64,000 nt of DNA, taken from NCBI GenBank assembly GCA_041916675.1, contig JAYRZB010000004.1:248001-312000 (forward strand), in the 5' to 3' direction. Positions 34,912-43,357 of the stretch are shown here, piece by piece (position 1 is the stretch's first letter; every line of letters begins with the position of its first letter). Below the pieces are notes generated by a model that made no database searches, was not told the DNA's origin, and saw only the letters and a list, made by a program, of their open reading frames with translations. This DNA is from JAYRZB01 sp041916675 (GTDB taxonomy: Bacteria > Pseudomonadota > Alphaproteobacteria > Rhizobiales > Devosiaceae). The position numbers were made by a program, and so were the translations under genes.

Positions 34912-35994
34912 CTACTCGGCAGCGACGCTCTGTACGTTGGCAGGCTGCCAGCGGCTGCCCTTGGTGCCGGGCAGATGCGCCCAGGCCGGGCGCTCGAACA
35001 GGAACTTGCCCTTGCCGGTCCAATTGATTGCGGCCAGCAGCAGCAGCGGTGCCACAATGGCACTCACCATCACCGCAATCGAGAGAATCGAGGTGTCCGT
35101 GAGCCCGAGTTTGATCAACACCACGCGGCTGATACCCATTGGCAGCGCGAAGGCGAGGTAGACCACGATTGAGCGCTCGCCGAGCCAGCGCAGCCACTCC
35201 ATAACCTTCAAGCGGCTGAGTAGCGCTGCAAAGACGCATAGAGCCAGCGATCCTGACACTGCAAGCACCAGCCGGACGCCGGGCAGGGCGGCAATGCCCA
35301 TTTCCACGTGGTCGGTCAGCACCGCATAGCCTGGTGAGAACACCAGCAGTCCATTTGCAACTGCCCAGAGCAGCAGGCCATAAGCGGACTTGGCAGGATT
35401 GGCATCCACCCATTCCACCAGCCTGAACACCAGCGGTGCCGCCGCATAGCCGAGATAGAAGAAGACAAAGTACTCGGCAAACTCGGTCACGATCATCGGA
35501 CCGGCGGTGATCGGGGCGATCTGCAAGGCCGCTGCCAGCACCACGACCAGCCAGTGCGGCAGGCGCAGTTGGTGACAGATTTTGGCTGCCGCGCTGAACA
35601 CAGCCAGCATGTAGATGAACCACAAAACGCCGTATGGCTCGACAACCGCCCATGCCAGCGCACTGGCCGCGCCGCCGGGGTCGCGGGCGCTGATGGCGAC
35701 CTTGAAGCCGATGTGGATCACCGCCCAGATGGCGTAAAAATAGAGATAGTGAACAACCCGTCGGTCGGCGTAGGCCTTCCAGTCGCGGCCTATGACCATC
35801 GACAGGAAAAGCCCTGAGATCAGGAAGAATTCGGGCATCCGGAACGGGGTTGCGAAGGCGATGATCCAGTGCAGCACCCCGGTGCCGCCGGTATCCTGGC
35901 CCACGCCATAGGCCGAATGCATCATCACCACCAGGATGATCGACAGCCCTTTGGCCGTGTCCACCCAGTTCAAACGCGCTGCTTTGCCTGCCAT
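34912..35994 (-). CDS. Acyltransferase 3 family membrane protein
   Basis: 360 residues with about ten membrane helices. NWVDTAKGLSIILVVMMHSAYG carries the conserved His of the acyltransferase-3 fold, and FRMPEFFLISGLFLSMV the second motif region. Such proteins O-acylate sugars of envelope polymers (OpgC, NodX, OafA relatives). It sits between purS and purQ on the same strand. Promoter of its own is likely, as a 286-base gap separates it from purS; a link to purine metabolism is not obvious. Confidence 0.8.
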   Translation of the reverse strand: MAGKAARLNWVDTAKGLSIILVVMMHSAYGVGQDTGGTGVLHWIIAFATPFRMPEFFLISGLFLSMVIGRDWKAYADRRVVHYLYFYAIWAVIHIGFKVAISARDPGGAASALAWAVVEPYGVLWFIYMLAVFSAAAKICHQLRLPHWLVVVLAAALQIAPITAGPMIVTEFAEYFVFFYLGYAAAPLVFRLVEWVDANPAKSAYGLLLWAVANGLLVFSPGYAVLTDHVEMGIAALPGVRLVLAVSGSLALCVFAALLSRLKVMEWLRWLGERSIVVYLAFALPMGISRVVLIKLGLTDTSILSIAVMVSAIVAPLLLLAAINWTGKGKFLFERPAWAHLPGTKGSRWQPANVQSVAAE

Positions 35995-36115
35995 GTGCCG
36001 CTCTCAGGAATGTCCGCTGCGCAAAAATAGCGCTTTGCGGTCACCCTAAAAGGTAAACCTTGGAACAGGCTTAAGCCGTTAGCTTAATGATTAGAATTGG
36101 ATCGATTGATCCGGA

Positions 36116-36199
36116 TCAGACCGGAACCGATGCGTAAGCCACGAAAAGCATGCCGATCGAGAGAAAGAAGAGAGCAGAGAGCGACAGCGTTTTGATCAT
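36116..36199 (-). CDS. Candidate 27-residue membrane peptide
   Basis: ATG at 36199 to TGA at 36116, 27 residues. It begins MIKTLSLS, has a hydrophobic core (ALFFLSIGMLFVAY) and ends ASVPV, the shape of a single-helix membrane microprotein. An AGGA element lies about 11 bases upstream. It is in the 286-base gap between purS and the acyltransferase gene. Too short for ordinary gene calling; it could also be an accidental frame. Confidence rests on composition and context only. Confidence 0.4.
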   Translation of the reverse strand: MIKTLSLSALFFLSIGMLFVAYASVPV

Positions 36200-36261
36200 G
36201 GTCCGGTGGTCCTGCGCAGGGCTTTTTGACGCGCGATACGTTTATGATGGAGAAGTTTTAA

Positions 36262-36279
36262 CAGGCGCTTTCGTGCCTG
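36262..36279 (-). terminator. Small stem-loop directly after purS
   Basis: CAGGC (36262-36266) pairs with GCCTG (36275-36279); read on the minus strand it is followed by TTAAAACTT, a weak terminator or attenuator two bases past the purS stop. It could limit read-through from purCS into the downstream genes. Confidence 0.4.
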
Positions 36280-36280
36280 C

Positions 36281-36523
36281 TCAGGCGATGATTTCGATGG
36301 CGTAGTTTTCGATAACAGTGTTAGCGAGAAGTTTCTCGCACATCTCTGCTACCTTAGAACGCGCGGTTGCCTCATCTGTTTCATTGAGGGCGAGATCAAA
36401 AATCTTGCCCTGCCGCACCGCCGAGAGCCCGTCAAAGCCCAAAGCCTTGAGTGAACCGGAAATGGCCTGGCCCTGGGGGTCAAGCACGCCGGACTTGAGT
36501 GTAACGGTGACGCGGGCTTTCAT
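36281..36523 (-). CDS. purS: Phosphoribosylformylglycinamidine synthase subunit PurS
   Basis: 80 residues covering the compact PurS domain: ARVTVTLKSGVLDPQGQAI, LKALGFDGLSAVRQGKIFDL, then a C-terminal VIENYAIEIIA. PurS joins PurL and PurQ so ammonia can be channelled. It follows purC by 33 bases on the same strand. Confidence 0.95.
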   Translation of the reverse strand: MKARVTVTLKSGVLDPQGQAISGSLKALGFDGLSAVRQGKIFDLALNETDEATARSKVAEMCEKLLANTVIENYAIEIIA

Positions 36524-36556
36524 CGGATCTCTGCGTTCTTCGAGGTCGGGATCGGC

Positions 36557-37321
36557 TTACTGCACCAGGCGTGGGCCGGTGGTCAGCGCGTTGTCGGTTT
36601 CTACGAGAATTCCGAGCCTCTGTGCCACTTCTCGATAAGATTCGACAAGCCCGCCGAGGTTCTCGCGGAAGCGGTCCTTGTCGAGCTTGTTGCGGGTCTT
36701 GATGTCCCATAGGCGGCAGTTGTCCGGCGAGATTTCGTCGGCAAGCACAATGCGCATCATGTCCTGCTCGTAAAGCCGTCCGCATTCGATCTTGAAATCG
36801 ACAAGCTGGATGCCAACGCCCATGAACAGTCCGGTCAGGAAATCGTTGACGCGGATGGCGAGGCTCATGATGTCGTCGAGCTCGGGCGGAGTGGCCCAGC
36901 CGAAGGCGGTGATGTGCTCTTCGGAGACCAGCGGGTCGCCGAGCGCATCATCCTTGTAATAGAATTCGATGATCGAACGGGGCAGCTGCGTGCCCTGTTC
37001 AAGGCCGAGCCGTTTGACCAGCGAGCCGGCGGCCACGTTGCGCACCACCACTTCGAGCGGGATGATCTCGACTTCCTTGATCAGCTGCTCGCGCATGTTG
37101 AGGCGGCGCAGAAAGTGCGTGGGAATGCCCATGCCATTGAGCTTGGTGAAGACGAACTCGGAAATCCGGTTGTTCAGCACGCCCTTGCCGTCGATCACTT
37201 CGTGCCGGGCGCCGTTTCCGGCGGTGGCATCATCCTTGAAGTATTGCACAAGCGTGCCCGGTTCCGGGCCTTCATACAAAATCTTGGCCTTGCCCTCGTA
37301 GATTTTGCGCCGACGGTTCAT
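36557..37321 (-). CDS. purC: Phosphoribosylaminoimidazole-succinocarboxamide synthase
   Basis: 254 residues. MNRRRKIYEGKAKILYEG is the family start and the chosen ATG at 37321, although the frame is open to 37372. Other marks are FKDDATAGNGARHEVIDGKG, the PLEVVVRNVAAGSLVKRLG segment and IDFKIECGRLYEQDMMRIVLADEISPDNCRLWD (ATP and CAIR/Asp sites). Converts CAIR and Asp to SAICAR. First gene of the purC-purS block; divergent from DUF1476 across 271 bases with no obvious operator. Confidence 0.96.
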   Translation of the reverse strand: MNRRRKIYEGKAKILYEGPEPGTLVQYFKDDATAGNGARHEVIDGKGVLNNRISEFVFTKLNGMGIPTHFLRRLNMREQLIKEVEIIPLEVVVRNVAAGSLVKRLGLEQGTQLPRSIIEFYYKDDALGDPLVSEEHITAFGWATPPELDDIMSLAIRVNDFLTGLFMGVGIQLVDFKIECGRLYEQDMMRIVLADEISPDNCRLWDIKTRNKLDKDRFRENLGGLVESYREVAQRLGILVETDNALTTGPRLVQ

Positions 37322-37592
37322 GGCAATGTCCGTTTGTCGATGAAGGGAAAGGGGCGAATTTGGCCGCTTCATGCGCCAAATCAGGCTAAAAATGCAAGCC
37401 CTTTCTCCCCCGATCTTGGGTAACGGGAGGAAGACTAGCAGGTTTTGCTGCCGAACGCGCTTTCTGTCGCAGCAAAGCCAAGGGTTTGCCTGTCGGCCGA
37501 CCGTTGATTTGCACCCGCTTAGGGCTTATGTCCTCGTTTCGAGGGCAGTCCAGTTCTGCCGAGCATATCAACGGGAAGCGCGGAGAGACCAC

Positions 37593-37916
37593 ATGGCCGG
37601 ATTTGATGATCGCAAGAAGGGTGAGGAAGCCCGTTTCGCCCACAATGCGGAACTCCAGTTCAAGGCCGAGGCCCGTCGCAACAAGCTTCTGGGCATCTGG
37701 GTGGCAGAGCTTTTGAGCCTGTCGGGCGATGATGCCCGTGCCTACGCCGCCGAGGTTGTTGCTGCCGATTTTGAAGAAGCTGGCGACGAAGACGTGTTCC
37801 GCAAGGTTTCTGCCGATCTCAAGGCAAAGAACATCAACATCGCCGACGACGTGATTCGTCAGAAAATGGCGAGCCTGGTGTCCGTTGCCCGCGATCAGGT
37901 TCTCAACGAAGCCTGA
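37593..37916 (+). CDS. DUF1476 protein (F1-ATPase zeta-type inhibitor)
   Basis: 107 residues. MAGFDDRKKGEEARFAHNAELQF is the family signature; in Paracoccus this protein is the zeta subunit, which blocks rotation of F1-ATPase in the hydrolysis direction. The C-terminal part forms a four-helix bundle. Divergent from purC, a neighbourhood common to rhizobia. GGAGAG precedes the ATG; the open frame goes further upstream but has no family match. It is followed after 6 bases by a VOC protein gene. Confidence 0.92.
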   Translation: MAGFDDRKKGEEARFAHNAELQFKAEARRNKLLGIWVAELLSLSGDDARAYAAEVVAADFEEAGDEDVFRKVSADLKAKNINIADDVIRQKMASLVSVARDQVLNEA

Positions 37917-37922
37917 TCAGGC

Positions 37923-38315
37923 ATGTCGATCCTCGGCATCGACCACGTTCAGCTTGCCATGCCGGCCGGTGGAGAAGCTGCTGCAATAGCGTTCTACGTC
38001 GGCATCCTGGGTTTTCGGGAAATCGAAAAGCCCAAGGCACTGCAGGCACGGGGCGGCGCGTGGTTTGTCGCTGGATCGGTTCAGTTGCATCTGGGCGTTG
38101 ATCCGAATTTTGTTCCCGCCGCCAAGGCGCACCCAGCGTTCCGGGTGGCGGGGCTTTCCAATTTTCGAAACCACTGCCGCCTTGCGGGCCTTGCGCCTCG
38201 CGACGATGTCGAGATCGCCGGGGTGGACCGGTTCTTCCTGTCGGACCCGTTCGGTAACCGGCTTGAATTTTTGGAGCCTGAGGCGGCTATTTCAGGCGCT
38301 GCATCAGCCGGGTGA
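37923..38315 (+). CDS. VOC (glyoxalase/bleomycin-resistance fold) protein
   Basis: 130 residues with the paired beta-alpha-beta-beta-beta modules of VOC proteins: IDHVQLAMPAGGEAAAIAFY at the start, GSVQLHLGVDPNF in the middle, and the metal-proximal FFLSDPFGNRLEFLEP at the end. Possible metal ligands are His8, His in QLHLG and Glu in LEFLE. Function unknown: lyase, dioxygenase or resistance roles are possible. Its 3' end overlaps the convergent hydrolase gene by 29 bases. Confidence 0.87.
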   Translation: MSILGIDHVQLAMPAGGEAAAIAFYVGILGFREIEKPKALQARGGAWFVAGSVQLHLGVDPNFVPAAKAHPAFRVAGLSNFRNHCRLAGLAPRDDVEIAGVDRFFLSDPFGNRLEFLEPEAAISGAASAG

Positions 38316-38838
38316 ACATCATCAGGCCCTCGGGCCATGGGCCATGCCCCGATTCGACGTTGATATGCCCGGCATTGTTGGCAATGTGAAAATCCGATCC
38401 CCAGCAGCTCGATAGGTCGACTGCCCGTTCCACCGAGCACAACCTGTCATCGCTCGATGCCACCAGAATCGAAGGGAAGGGCAGTGGATCGCGCGGCACG
38501 TGCGCAAATGGCCTTGCGGCCTGCGGAAACTGTTCGCCCTCCGGGTCGGGCACCGCAACCAGCAGCGCACCGCGAACCTTGGTGTCCTTGAAGCTTTGCG
38601 CCGCATGCACCAGTGCCAGCCCACCCAGCGAGTGGGTGATGAACACCACCGGGCGCGTCGCCATCATCACCGCCCGCTCGATATTGCCCACCCAGTCGCG
38701 CAATTGCGGGCGGTCCCATTCGTCCTGCTCGACGAACCGGCCGGTCGAAAACCGCTCGCCCCACCGCCGCTGCCAATGGCCGGGGCCCGAATTCCCCAGC
38801 CCGGGCAGGATCAGAATATCGGCATCGGCAATCTTCAT
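38287..38838 (-). CDS. RBBP9/YdeN-family alpha/beta hydrolase
   Basis: 183 residues. DILILPGLGNSGPGHWQRRW at the start, the nucleophile elbow VFITHSLGGLA with Ser, an Asp in VASSDDRLCS and His in NAGHINVESG complete a Ser-Asp-His triad. The family includes serine hydrolases of unclear substrate. Start overlaps the purB stop by 4 bases, so it is coupled to purB; the 3' end overlaps the VOC gene. Confidence 0.88.
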   Translation of the reverse strand: MKIADADILILPGLGNSGPGHWQRRWGERFSTGRFVEQDEWDRPQLRDWVGNIERAVMMATRPVVFITHSLGGLALVHAAQSFKDTKVRGALLVAVPDPEGEQFPQAARPFAHVPRDPLPFPSILVASSDDRLCSVERAVDLSSCWGSDFHIANNAGHINVESGHGPWPEGLMMFTRLMQRLK

Positions 38839-40151
38839 GCGTTAAACACCCGGTCAAAGATCGTATCGACGTGCTTGAGGTGATAGGCATCGTCGAACAT
38901 GTCGTCGATCTGGGCCGGAGAAAGTTTGGCGGTGACTTCAGCATCGCCCTTCAAGTTGGCGGCAAACTGGCCTGTACGGTCGCCGCGCATTTCCCACACG
39001 CGCATGGCGTTGCGCTGCACGGCGGCATAGCTTTCCTCGCGGCTCAGGCCCGCCTGGGTCAGCGCCAGCAGCACACGCTGCGAATTATGCAGGCCGCCAA
39101 GCAGGTCGAGATTGCGCTTCATGTTCTCGGGATAGACCAGCAGTTTCTCGATCACACCCGCAAGCCGGTTGAGCGCGAAATCCAGCGTCACCGTAGCGTC
39201 CGGGGCAATCATGCGTTCAACCGAGGAGTGCGAAATATCGCGTTCGTGCCAGAGTGCTACGTTCTCCAGCGCCGGGGTCACCATGCCGCGCACCAAACGA
39301 GCCAGCCCGGTCAAGTTCTCGGTCAGCACGGGATTGCGCTTGTGGGGCATGGCCGACGAGCCCTTCTGCCCGGGCGAGAAGAATTCCTCGGCTTCGAGCA
39401 CTTCTGTTCTCTGCAGATGGCGGATTTCGACTGCCAGGCGCTCGATCGACGAGGCGATCACGCCCAGCGTGGCAAAATACATGGCGTGCCGGTCGCGCGG
39501 GATCACCTGGGTCGAAACCGGCTCGATCGCCAGCCCCAGCTTGTCGGCGACATAGGCCTCAACCGCAGGGTTGATATTGGCAAAGGTGCCGATGGCGCCC
39601 GATATGGCGCAGGTGGCGATTTCCTTGCGCGCCGCGACCAACCGCTCGCGGTTGCGGCTGAACTCGGCATAGGCCTCCGCCAGCTTGACGCCAAATGTGG
39701 TCGGCTCGGCGTGGATGCCATGGCTGCGCCCGATGGTGATGGTGTTCTTGTGCTCCATGGCCCGGCGCTTGAGCGCGTCGAGCAGCCTGTCGATATCGGC
39801 CAGCAGGATATCGCTGGCGCGCGCCAACTGAACCGACAGCGTAGTATCGAGCACATCTGAGGAGGTCATTCCTTGGTGCACAAACCGTGCTTCCGGCCCA
39901 ACGATTTCCGAAAGGTGGGTCAGGAACGCGATCACATCGTGCTTGGTGGTACGCTCGATCTCATCAATGCGTTCAACGTCGAAGGTTGCAACGCTGCCCT
40001 TGTCCCAGATCACCTGCGCAGCCTCGCGCGGCACCACCCCGAGATCGGCCAGTGCAAACGTGGCATGAGCTTCTATCTCAAACCAGATGCGGAACCGCGT
40101 TTCCGGCGACCAGATGGCAACCATTTCGGGGCGGGAATAGCGCGGAATCAT
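38835..40151 (-). CDS. purB: Adenylosuccinate lyase
   Basis: 438 residues of the fumarase/aspartase superfamily. The starting MIPRYSRPEMVAIWSPE is typical, followed by TTKHDVIAFLTHLSE, the RSHGIHAEPTTFG motif with a catalytic His, and the signature loop GSSAMPHKRNPVLTENLTGLAR with catalytic Ser. It catalyses two steps, SAICAR to AICAR and adenylosuccinate to AMP. Lies between rpe (30 bases upstream) and the coupled RBBP9-type gene. Confidence 0.96.
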   Translation of the reverse strand: MIPRYSRPEMVAIWSPETRFRIWFEIEAHATFALADLGVVPREAAQVIWDKGSVATFDVERIDEIERTTKHDVIAFLTHLSEIVGPEARFVHQGMTSSDVLDTTLSVQLARASDILLADIDRLLDALKRRAMEHKNTITIGRSHGIHAEPTTFGVKLAEAYAEFSRNRERLVAARKEIATCAISGAIGTFANINPAVEAYVADKLGLAIEPVSTQVIPRDRHAMYFATLGVIASSIERLAVEIRHLQRTEVLEAEEFFSPGQKGSSAMPHKRNPVLTENLTGLARLVRGMVTPALENVALWHERDISHSSVERMIAPDATVTLDFALNRLAGVIEKLLVYPENMKRNLDLLGGLHNSQRVLLALTQAGLSREESYAAVQRNAMRVWEMRGDRTGQFAANLKGDAEVTAKLSPAQIDDMFDDAYHLKHVDTIFDRVFNA

Positions 40152-40181
40152 GGGCTTAAGCTTTCAGGTTCAGAATTTGAA

Positions 40182-40862
40182 TCAGGCAGAAATTGTGCTG
40201 GCGGCGGTGCGGATCGCGGCAATGCGCCCGGCATATGTGGCTGGGTCATTCCCGCTGTAAACCGACGATCCGGCGACGAAGACATTCGCCCCCGCAGCAG
40301 CCACCGCTGCCGCATTGTCCGCCGTGATCCCACCATCGATTTCGAGGTCAATCGCGCGGTGGCCGATCAGGGCCTTGGCCTGCCGCAGCTTCTCAACGGC
40401 GCCGGGAATAAAGCTCTGGCCGCCGAATCCGGGGTTCACGCTCATGATCAGCACTAGATCGAGGTCCCCGATGACATGCTCAAGCACCGAAACCGGCGTT
40501 GCGGGATTGATCGACACACCGGCTTTCTTACCTTCTGCCTTAATCGCCTGAATGGTCCGGTGCAGGTGCGGCCCGGCCTCGGCGTGGACGGTGATGATAT
40601 CCGCGCCCGCCTTGGCGAAGGCAGCGATATAGGGGTCAACCGGTGCGATCATAAGGTGCACGTCGAACGGCTTGGCCGTCACCTTGCGCACCGATTGCAT
40701 GACAACCGGACCGAAGGAAATATTGGGCACGAAATGCCCGTCCATCACATCGATGTGGATATAGTCGGCACCAGCCGCGTCGATGGCGCGGACTTCCTCG
40801 CCGAGCCGCGAAAAGTCGGCTGACAGGATGGAAGGTGCAATCCTGATGGGTAAGCGCGCCAT
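40182..40862 (-). CDS. rpe: Ribulose-phosphate 3-epimerase
   Basis: 226-residue TIM barrel: IAPSILSADFSRLGEEVRAI, the metal-site HIDVMDGHFVPNISFGP, FDVHLMI, and VLIMSVNPGFGGQSFI with the catalytic Asp further on in EIDGGITADNAAAVAAAG. It converts ribulose 5-phosphate and xylulose 5-phosphate in the pentose phosphate pathway. Upstream of purB on the same strand; the two can be co-transcribed. Confidence 0.95.
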   Translation of the reverse strand: MARLPIRIAPSILSADFSRLGEEVRAIDAAGADYIHIDVMDGHFVPNISFGPVVMQSVRKVTAKPFDVHLMIAPVDPYIAAFAKAGADIITVHAEAGPHLHRTIQAIKAEGKKAGVSINPATPVSVLEHVIGDLDLVLIMSVNPGFGGQSFIPGAVEKLRQAKALIGHRAIDLEIDGGITADNAAAVAAAGANVFVAGSSVYSGNDPATYAGRIAAIRTAASTISA

Positions 40863-41038
40863 GGTGCCTCAGCAATGCCGGATCATTGGCTGCGCACTAG
40901 CACAGGGGGCAGGGCGAGTCAGCAGGCAATTGGTATGCAGTCACCGGCTTGGCTCGTGTCACATCCGCGTGCGCGGCAATGCGCACCGTTGCATCCGTTG
41001 GATGCTGGGATACAACAGACCCAAACCGTGGAGCGGAC

Positions 41039-41776
41039 ATGTTTGGATTTTCCCTGCCCGTCGTTTTTGGCGCCGGCGTGCTGAGTTTTCTCAGCCCCTG
41101 CGTGCTGCCACTCGTGCCGCCCTATCTCACATATATGGGCGGCGCGAGTTTCGAGCAGTTGCGCGATGCCGATGCCCGGCGCGGGGCCTTGCAGTTCCGC
41201 ATTGTTCTGACGTCGCTGTTCTTCATCCTTGGGTTCTCGGCGGTGTTCATCACGCTGGGTGCCACGGCCACCGCTTTCGGTCAGGCATTTCGTCAGGCAC
41301 TGCCCTATCTCACGCCCATTGCCGGGGTGCTGATCATTGCCATGGGGCTGCATTTTCTGGGCGTCTTCCGCATCGGATTTCTAGACCGGCAAATGCGCCA
41401 TTCGGGCCCCGGCGTTGCCAGCGGGCCGCTGGGCGGCTTCCTGCTCGGTCTGGCTTTTGCCGTGGGCTGGACGCCGTGCATCGGTCCGGTGCTGGCAGCC
41501 ATACTCTCAGTCGCCGCCAGCCAGGACAGCGCTTATGAGGGCGCTGCCCTGCTGGGGGTCTACTCGCTCGGGCTCGGGGTGCCGTTCTTTCTGGCGGGTC
41601 TGGCCATCGGGCCATTCCTGAGTTTTTTTGAAGGCTTCCGCCGGCACCTTGGCGTCATCGAGAAGGTGATGGGCGGGTTTCTGGTGCTGACCGGGCTGCT
41701 CTTCATCACCGGCAATTTCACCCGGCTGTCATACTGGTTTCTCGAAACCTTCCCGGTGCTGAGCCAGTTCGGCTAG
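41039..41776 (+). CDS. ccdA: Cytochrome c biogenesis / disulfide reductant protein CcdA
   Basis: 245 residues, six membrane helices. The two redox Cys are in LSPCVLPLVPPYLTYMGG (helix 1) and GWTPCIGPVLAAILS (helix 4), the pair that passes reducing power from cytosolic thioredoxin to periplasmic thiol proteins for c-type cytochrome maturation. The frame is open to 40949 but MFGFSLPVVFGAG at 41039 is the normal start. It converges with radC, overlapping by 4 bases. Confidence 0.92.
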   Translation: MFGFSLPVVFGAGVLSFLSPCVLPLVPPYLTYMGGASFEQLRDADARRGALQFRIVLTSLFFILGFSAVFITLGATATAFGQAFRQALPYLTPIAGVLIIAMGLHFLGVFRIGFLDRQMRHSGPGVASGPLGGFLLGLAFAVGWTPCIGPVLAAILSVAASQDSAYEGAALLGVYSLGLGVPFFLAGLAIGPFLSFFEGFRRHLGVIEKVMGGFLVLTGLLFITGNFTRLSYWFLETFPVLSQFG

Positions 41777-42495
41777 ATCAGCTTGAGTGCCCGCAGCGAG
41801 GCGTGGCCGGCTTTGCCGATAATGATATGATCGTGAACCGTGATGCCCAGCGGGCGCGCGATGTCGTTGATCTGCTTGGTCATCTGCACATCGGCCGACG
41901 ATGGGGCAGGGTCGCCCGAGGGGTGGTTGTGCACAAGGATCAACGCGGTGGCCGAAAGCTCGAGCGTACGCTTGATCACTTCGCGCGGATAGACCGGAGT
42001 GTGGTCGACTGTGCCCGTCTGCTGCACTTCGTCCTTGATCAGCCGGTTGCGCTTGTCGAGAAACAGGATGCGGAACTGCTCTACATTCTCGAACGCCATC
42101 TGCGAGCGGCAGTAGTCGATCAACTGCGTCCACGAACCCAGGATTGGCCGGTCTTGGTCAATCTTGTCGCGCGCAAAGCGCTGCGCTGCCGCCACGATGG
42201 CCGCAATATGGGTTGTTGCCACATCCCCCAGCCCTTCGATTTCTTTGAGCCGCTGCGGCGGGGCGCTCATCGCTTCTGAAAAGCTGCCAAAACGGGCAAT
42301 CATGGCTTTGGCAATCGCCTTGGTGTCACGCCGGGGTAGCAGTGGGAACAGCAACAGCTCGATCAGTTCATAATCCTGCAGGGCATCGGCACCGGCTTCG
42401 ACAAATCGTTCGCGCAGCCGCTCGCGATGGCCGAGGTAATGCGGCTTATGGGCCTCCGCAAAACCGGTCGCTGCATCCTTTGATGCCTTTGACAA
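41773..42495 (-). CDS. radC: RadC-family (JAB/MPN domain) protein
   Basis: 240 residues. An N-terminal helix-hairpin-helix region (DYELIELLLFPLLPRRDTKA, then LKEIEGLGDVATTHI) leads to a metallo-protease-like JAMM domain with VHNHPSGDPAPSSADV. Named RadC after E. coli, but a repair role has been questioned. Third gene of a sfsA-map-radC group, 8 bases downstream of map. Confidence 0.93.
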   Translation of the reverse strand: MSKASKDAATGFAEAHKPHYLGHRERLRERFVEAGADALQDYELIELLLFPLLPRRDTKAIAKAMIARFGSFSEAMSAPPQRLKEIEGLGDVATTHIAAIVAAAQRFARDKIDQDRPILGSWTQLIDYCRSQMAFENVEQFRILFLDKRNRLIKDEVQQTGTVDHTPVYPREVIKRTLELSATALILVHNHPSGDPAPSSADVQMTKQINDIARPLGITVHDHIIIGKAGHASLRALKLI

Positions 42496-42503
42496 AGCTC
42501 CTC

Positions 42504-43334
42504 CTAACGGCGGGCGTCCAGCGGATTGAAAAGGCCCTTTGGCGAGGCAGTGAACACCTCATAGCCGGAATCAGTAATACCAATCGAATGTTCGCACTGG
42601 GCCGAAAGGGTGCGGTCTCGCGTCACCGCTGTCCAGCCGTCGGCGAGAATTTTCACATGCGGCCGCCCGAGGTTGATCATCGGCTCGATGGTAAAGATCA
42701 TCCCCGGTTTGAGTTCGGGCCCGGTGCCGGGCGTGCCAAAATGCATGATATTGGGCTCGTCGTGGAAGAGCATGCCCACACCATGCCCCACAAAGTCACG
42801 CACCACGCTGGTGCGCTCGTTTTCGGCATGCTGCTGGATCGCGGCCCCGATATCGCCGGTCGTATTGCCCGGTTTGGCCGCTTCCAGGCCCTTGAAGAAA
42901 CTCTCATACGTGACTTCGATCAGCCGCTCTGCCTTGCGGGAAATCTGACCCACCGGATACATGCGCGAACTGTCCCCATACCAGCCGTCGACAATCAGGG
43001 TCAGGTCGACATTCACGATATCGCCTTCACGCAGCGGCCGCTCATCGGGAATGCCGTGGCAGACCACATGATTGATCGAGGTGCAGATCGAGTGCCGGTA
43101 GCCTTTGTAGAACAAGGTGGCCGGAATGGCATTGTTGTCGCGGGCAAATTCATAAGCCAGCCGGTCGAGTGCGGCGGTTGTTACGCCCGGCTTTACAGCG
43201 TCCACCAGCAGGTCGAGCGCCTGCGCGGTCAGGTTGCCCGCCTTGCGCATACCGGCAAAGCCCGCTTCGCCATGCAGGGGAATAACCCCCGATGTGCGGC
43301 GCACCTTGGCTTCGGCATCGACATAGGTGATCAT
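42504..43334 (-). CDS. map: Type I methionine aminopeptidase
   Basis: 276 residues. The five metal ligands are visible: VNVDLT and WYGDSSR (Asp), FVGHGVGMLFH (His), FTIEPMINLG and SAQCEHS (Glu). It removes N-terminal Met from new proteins. A leader of about 20 residues before HGEAGFAGMRKAG makes it a little longer than E. coli Map. Between sfsA (23 bases) and radC (8 bases), all on the minus strand. Confidence 0.96.
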   Translation of the reverse strand: MITYVDAEAKVRRTSGVIPLHGEAGFAGMRKAGNLTAQALDLLVDAVKPGVTTAALDRLAYEFARDNNAIPATLFYKGYRHSICTSINHVVCHGIPDERPLREGDIVNVDLTLIVDGWYGDSSRMYPVGQISRKAERLIEVTYESFFKGLEAAKPGNTTGDIGAAIQQHAENERTSVVRDFVGHGVGMLFHDEPNIMHFGTPGTGPELKPGMIFTIEPMINLGRPHVKILADGWTAVTRDRTLSAQCEHSIGITDSGYEVFTASPKGLFNPLDARR

Positions 43335-43357
43335 TTCGGCAACTCCGGTTCAGAGGC

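Noticed and set aside
36062..36087. GGAAC...CGTT (EcfG-like) and TTAA...TTAA (CtrA-like) near the small peptide
   Set aside because: Spacings are 10 and 9 bases, outside the known 16-17 and 7 base requirements.
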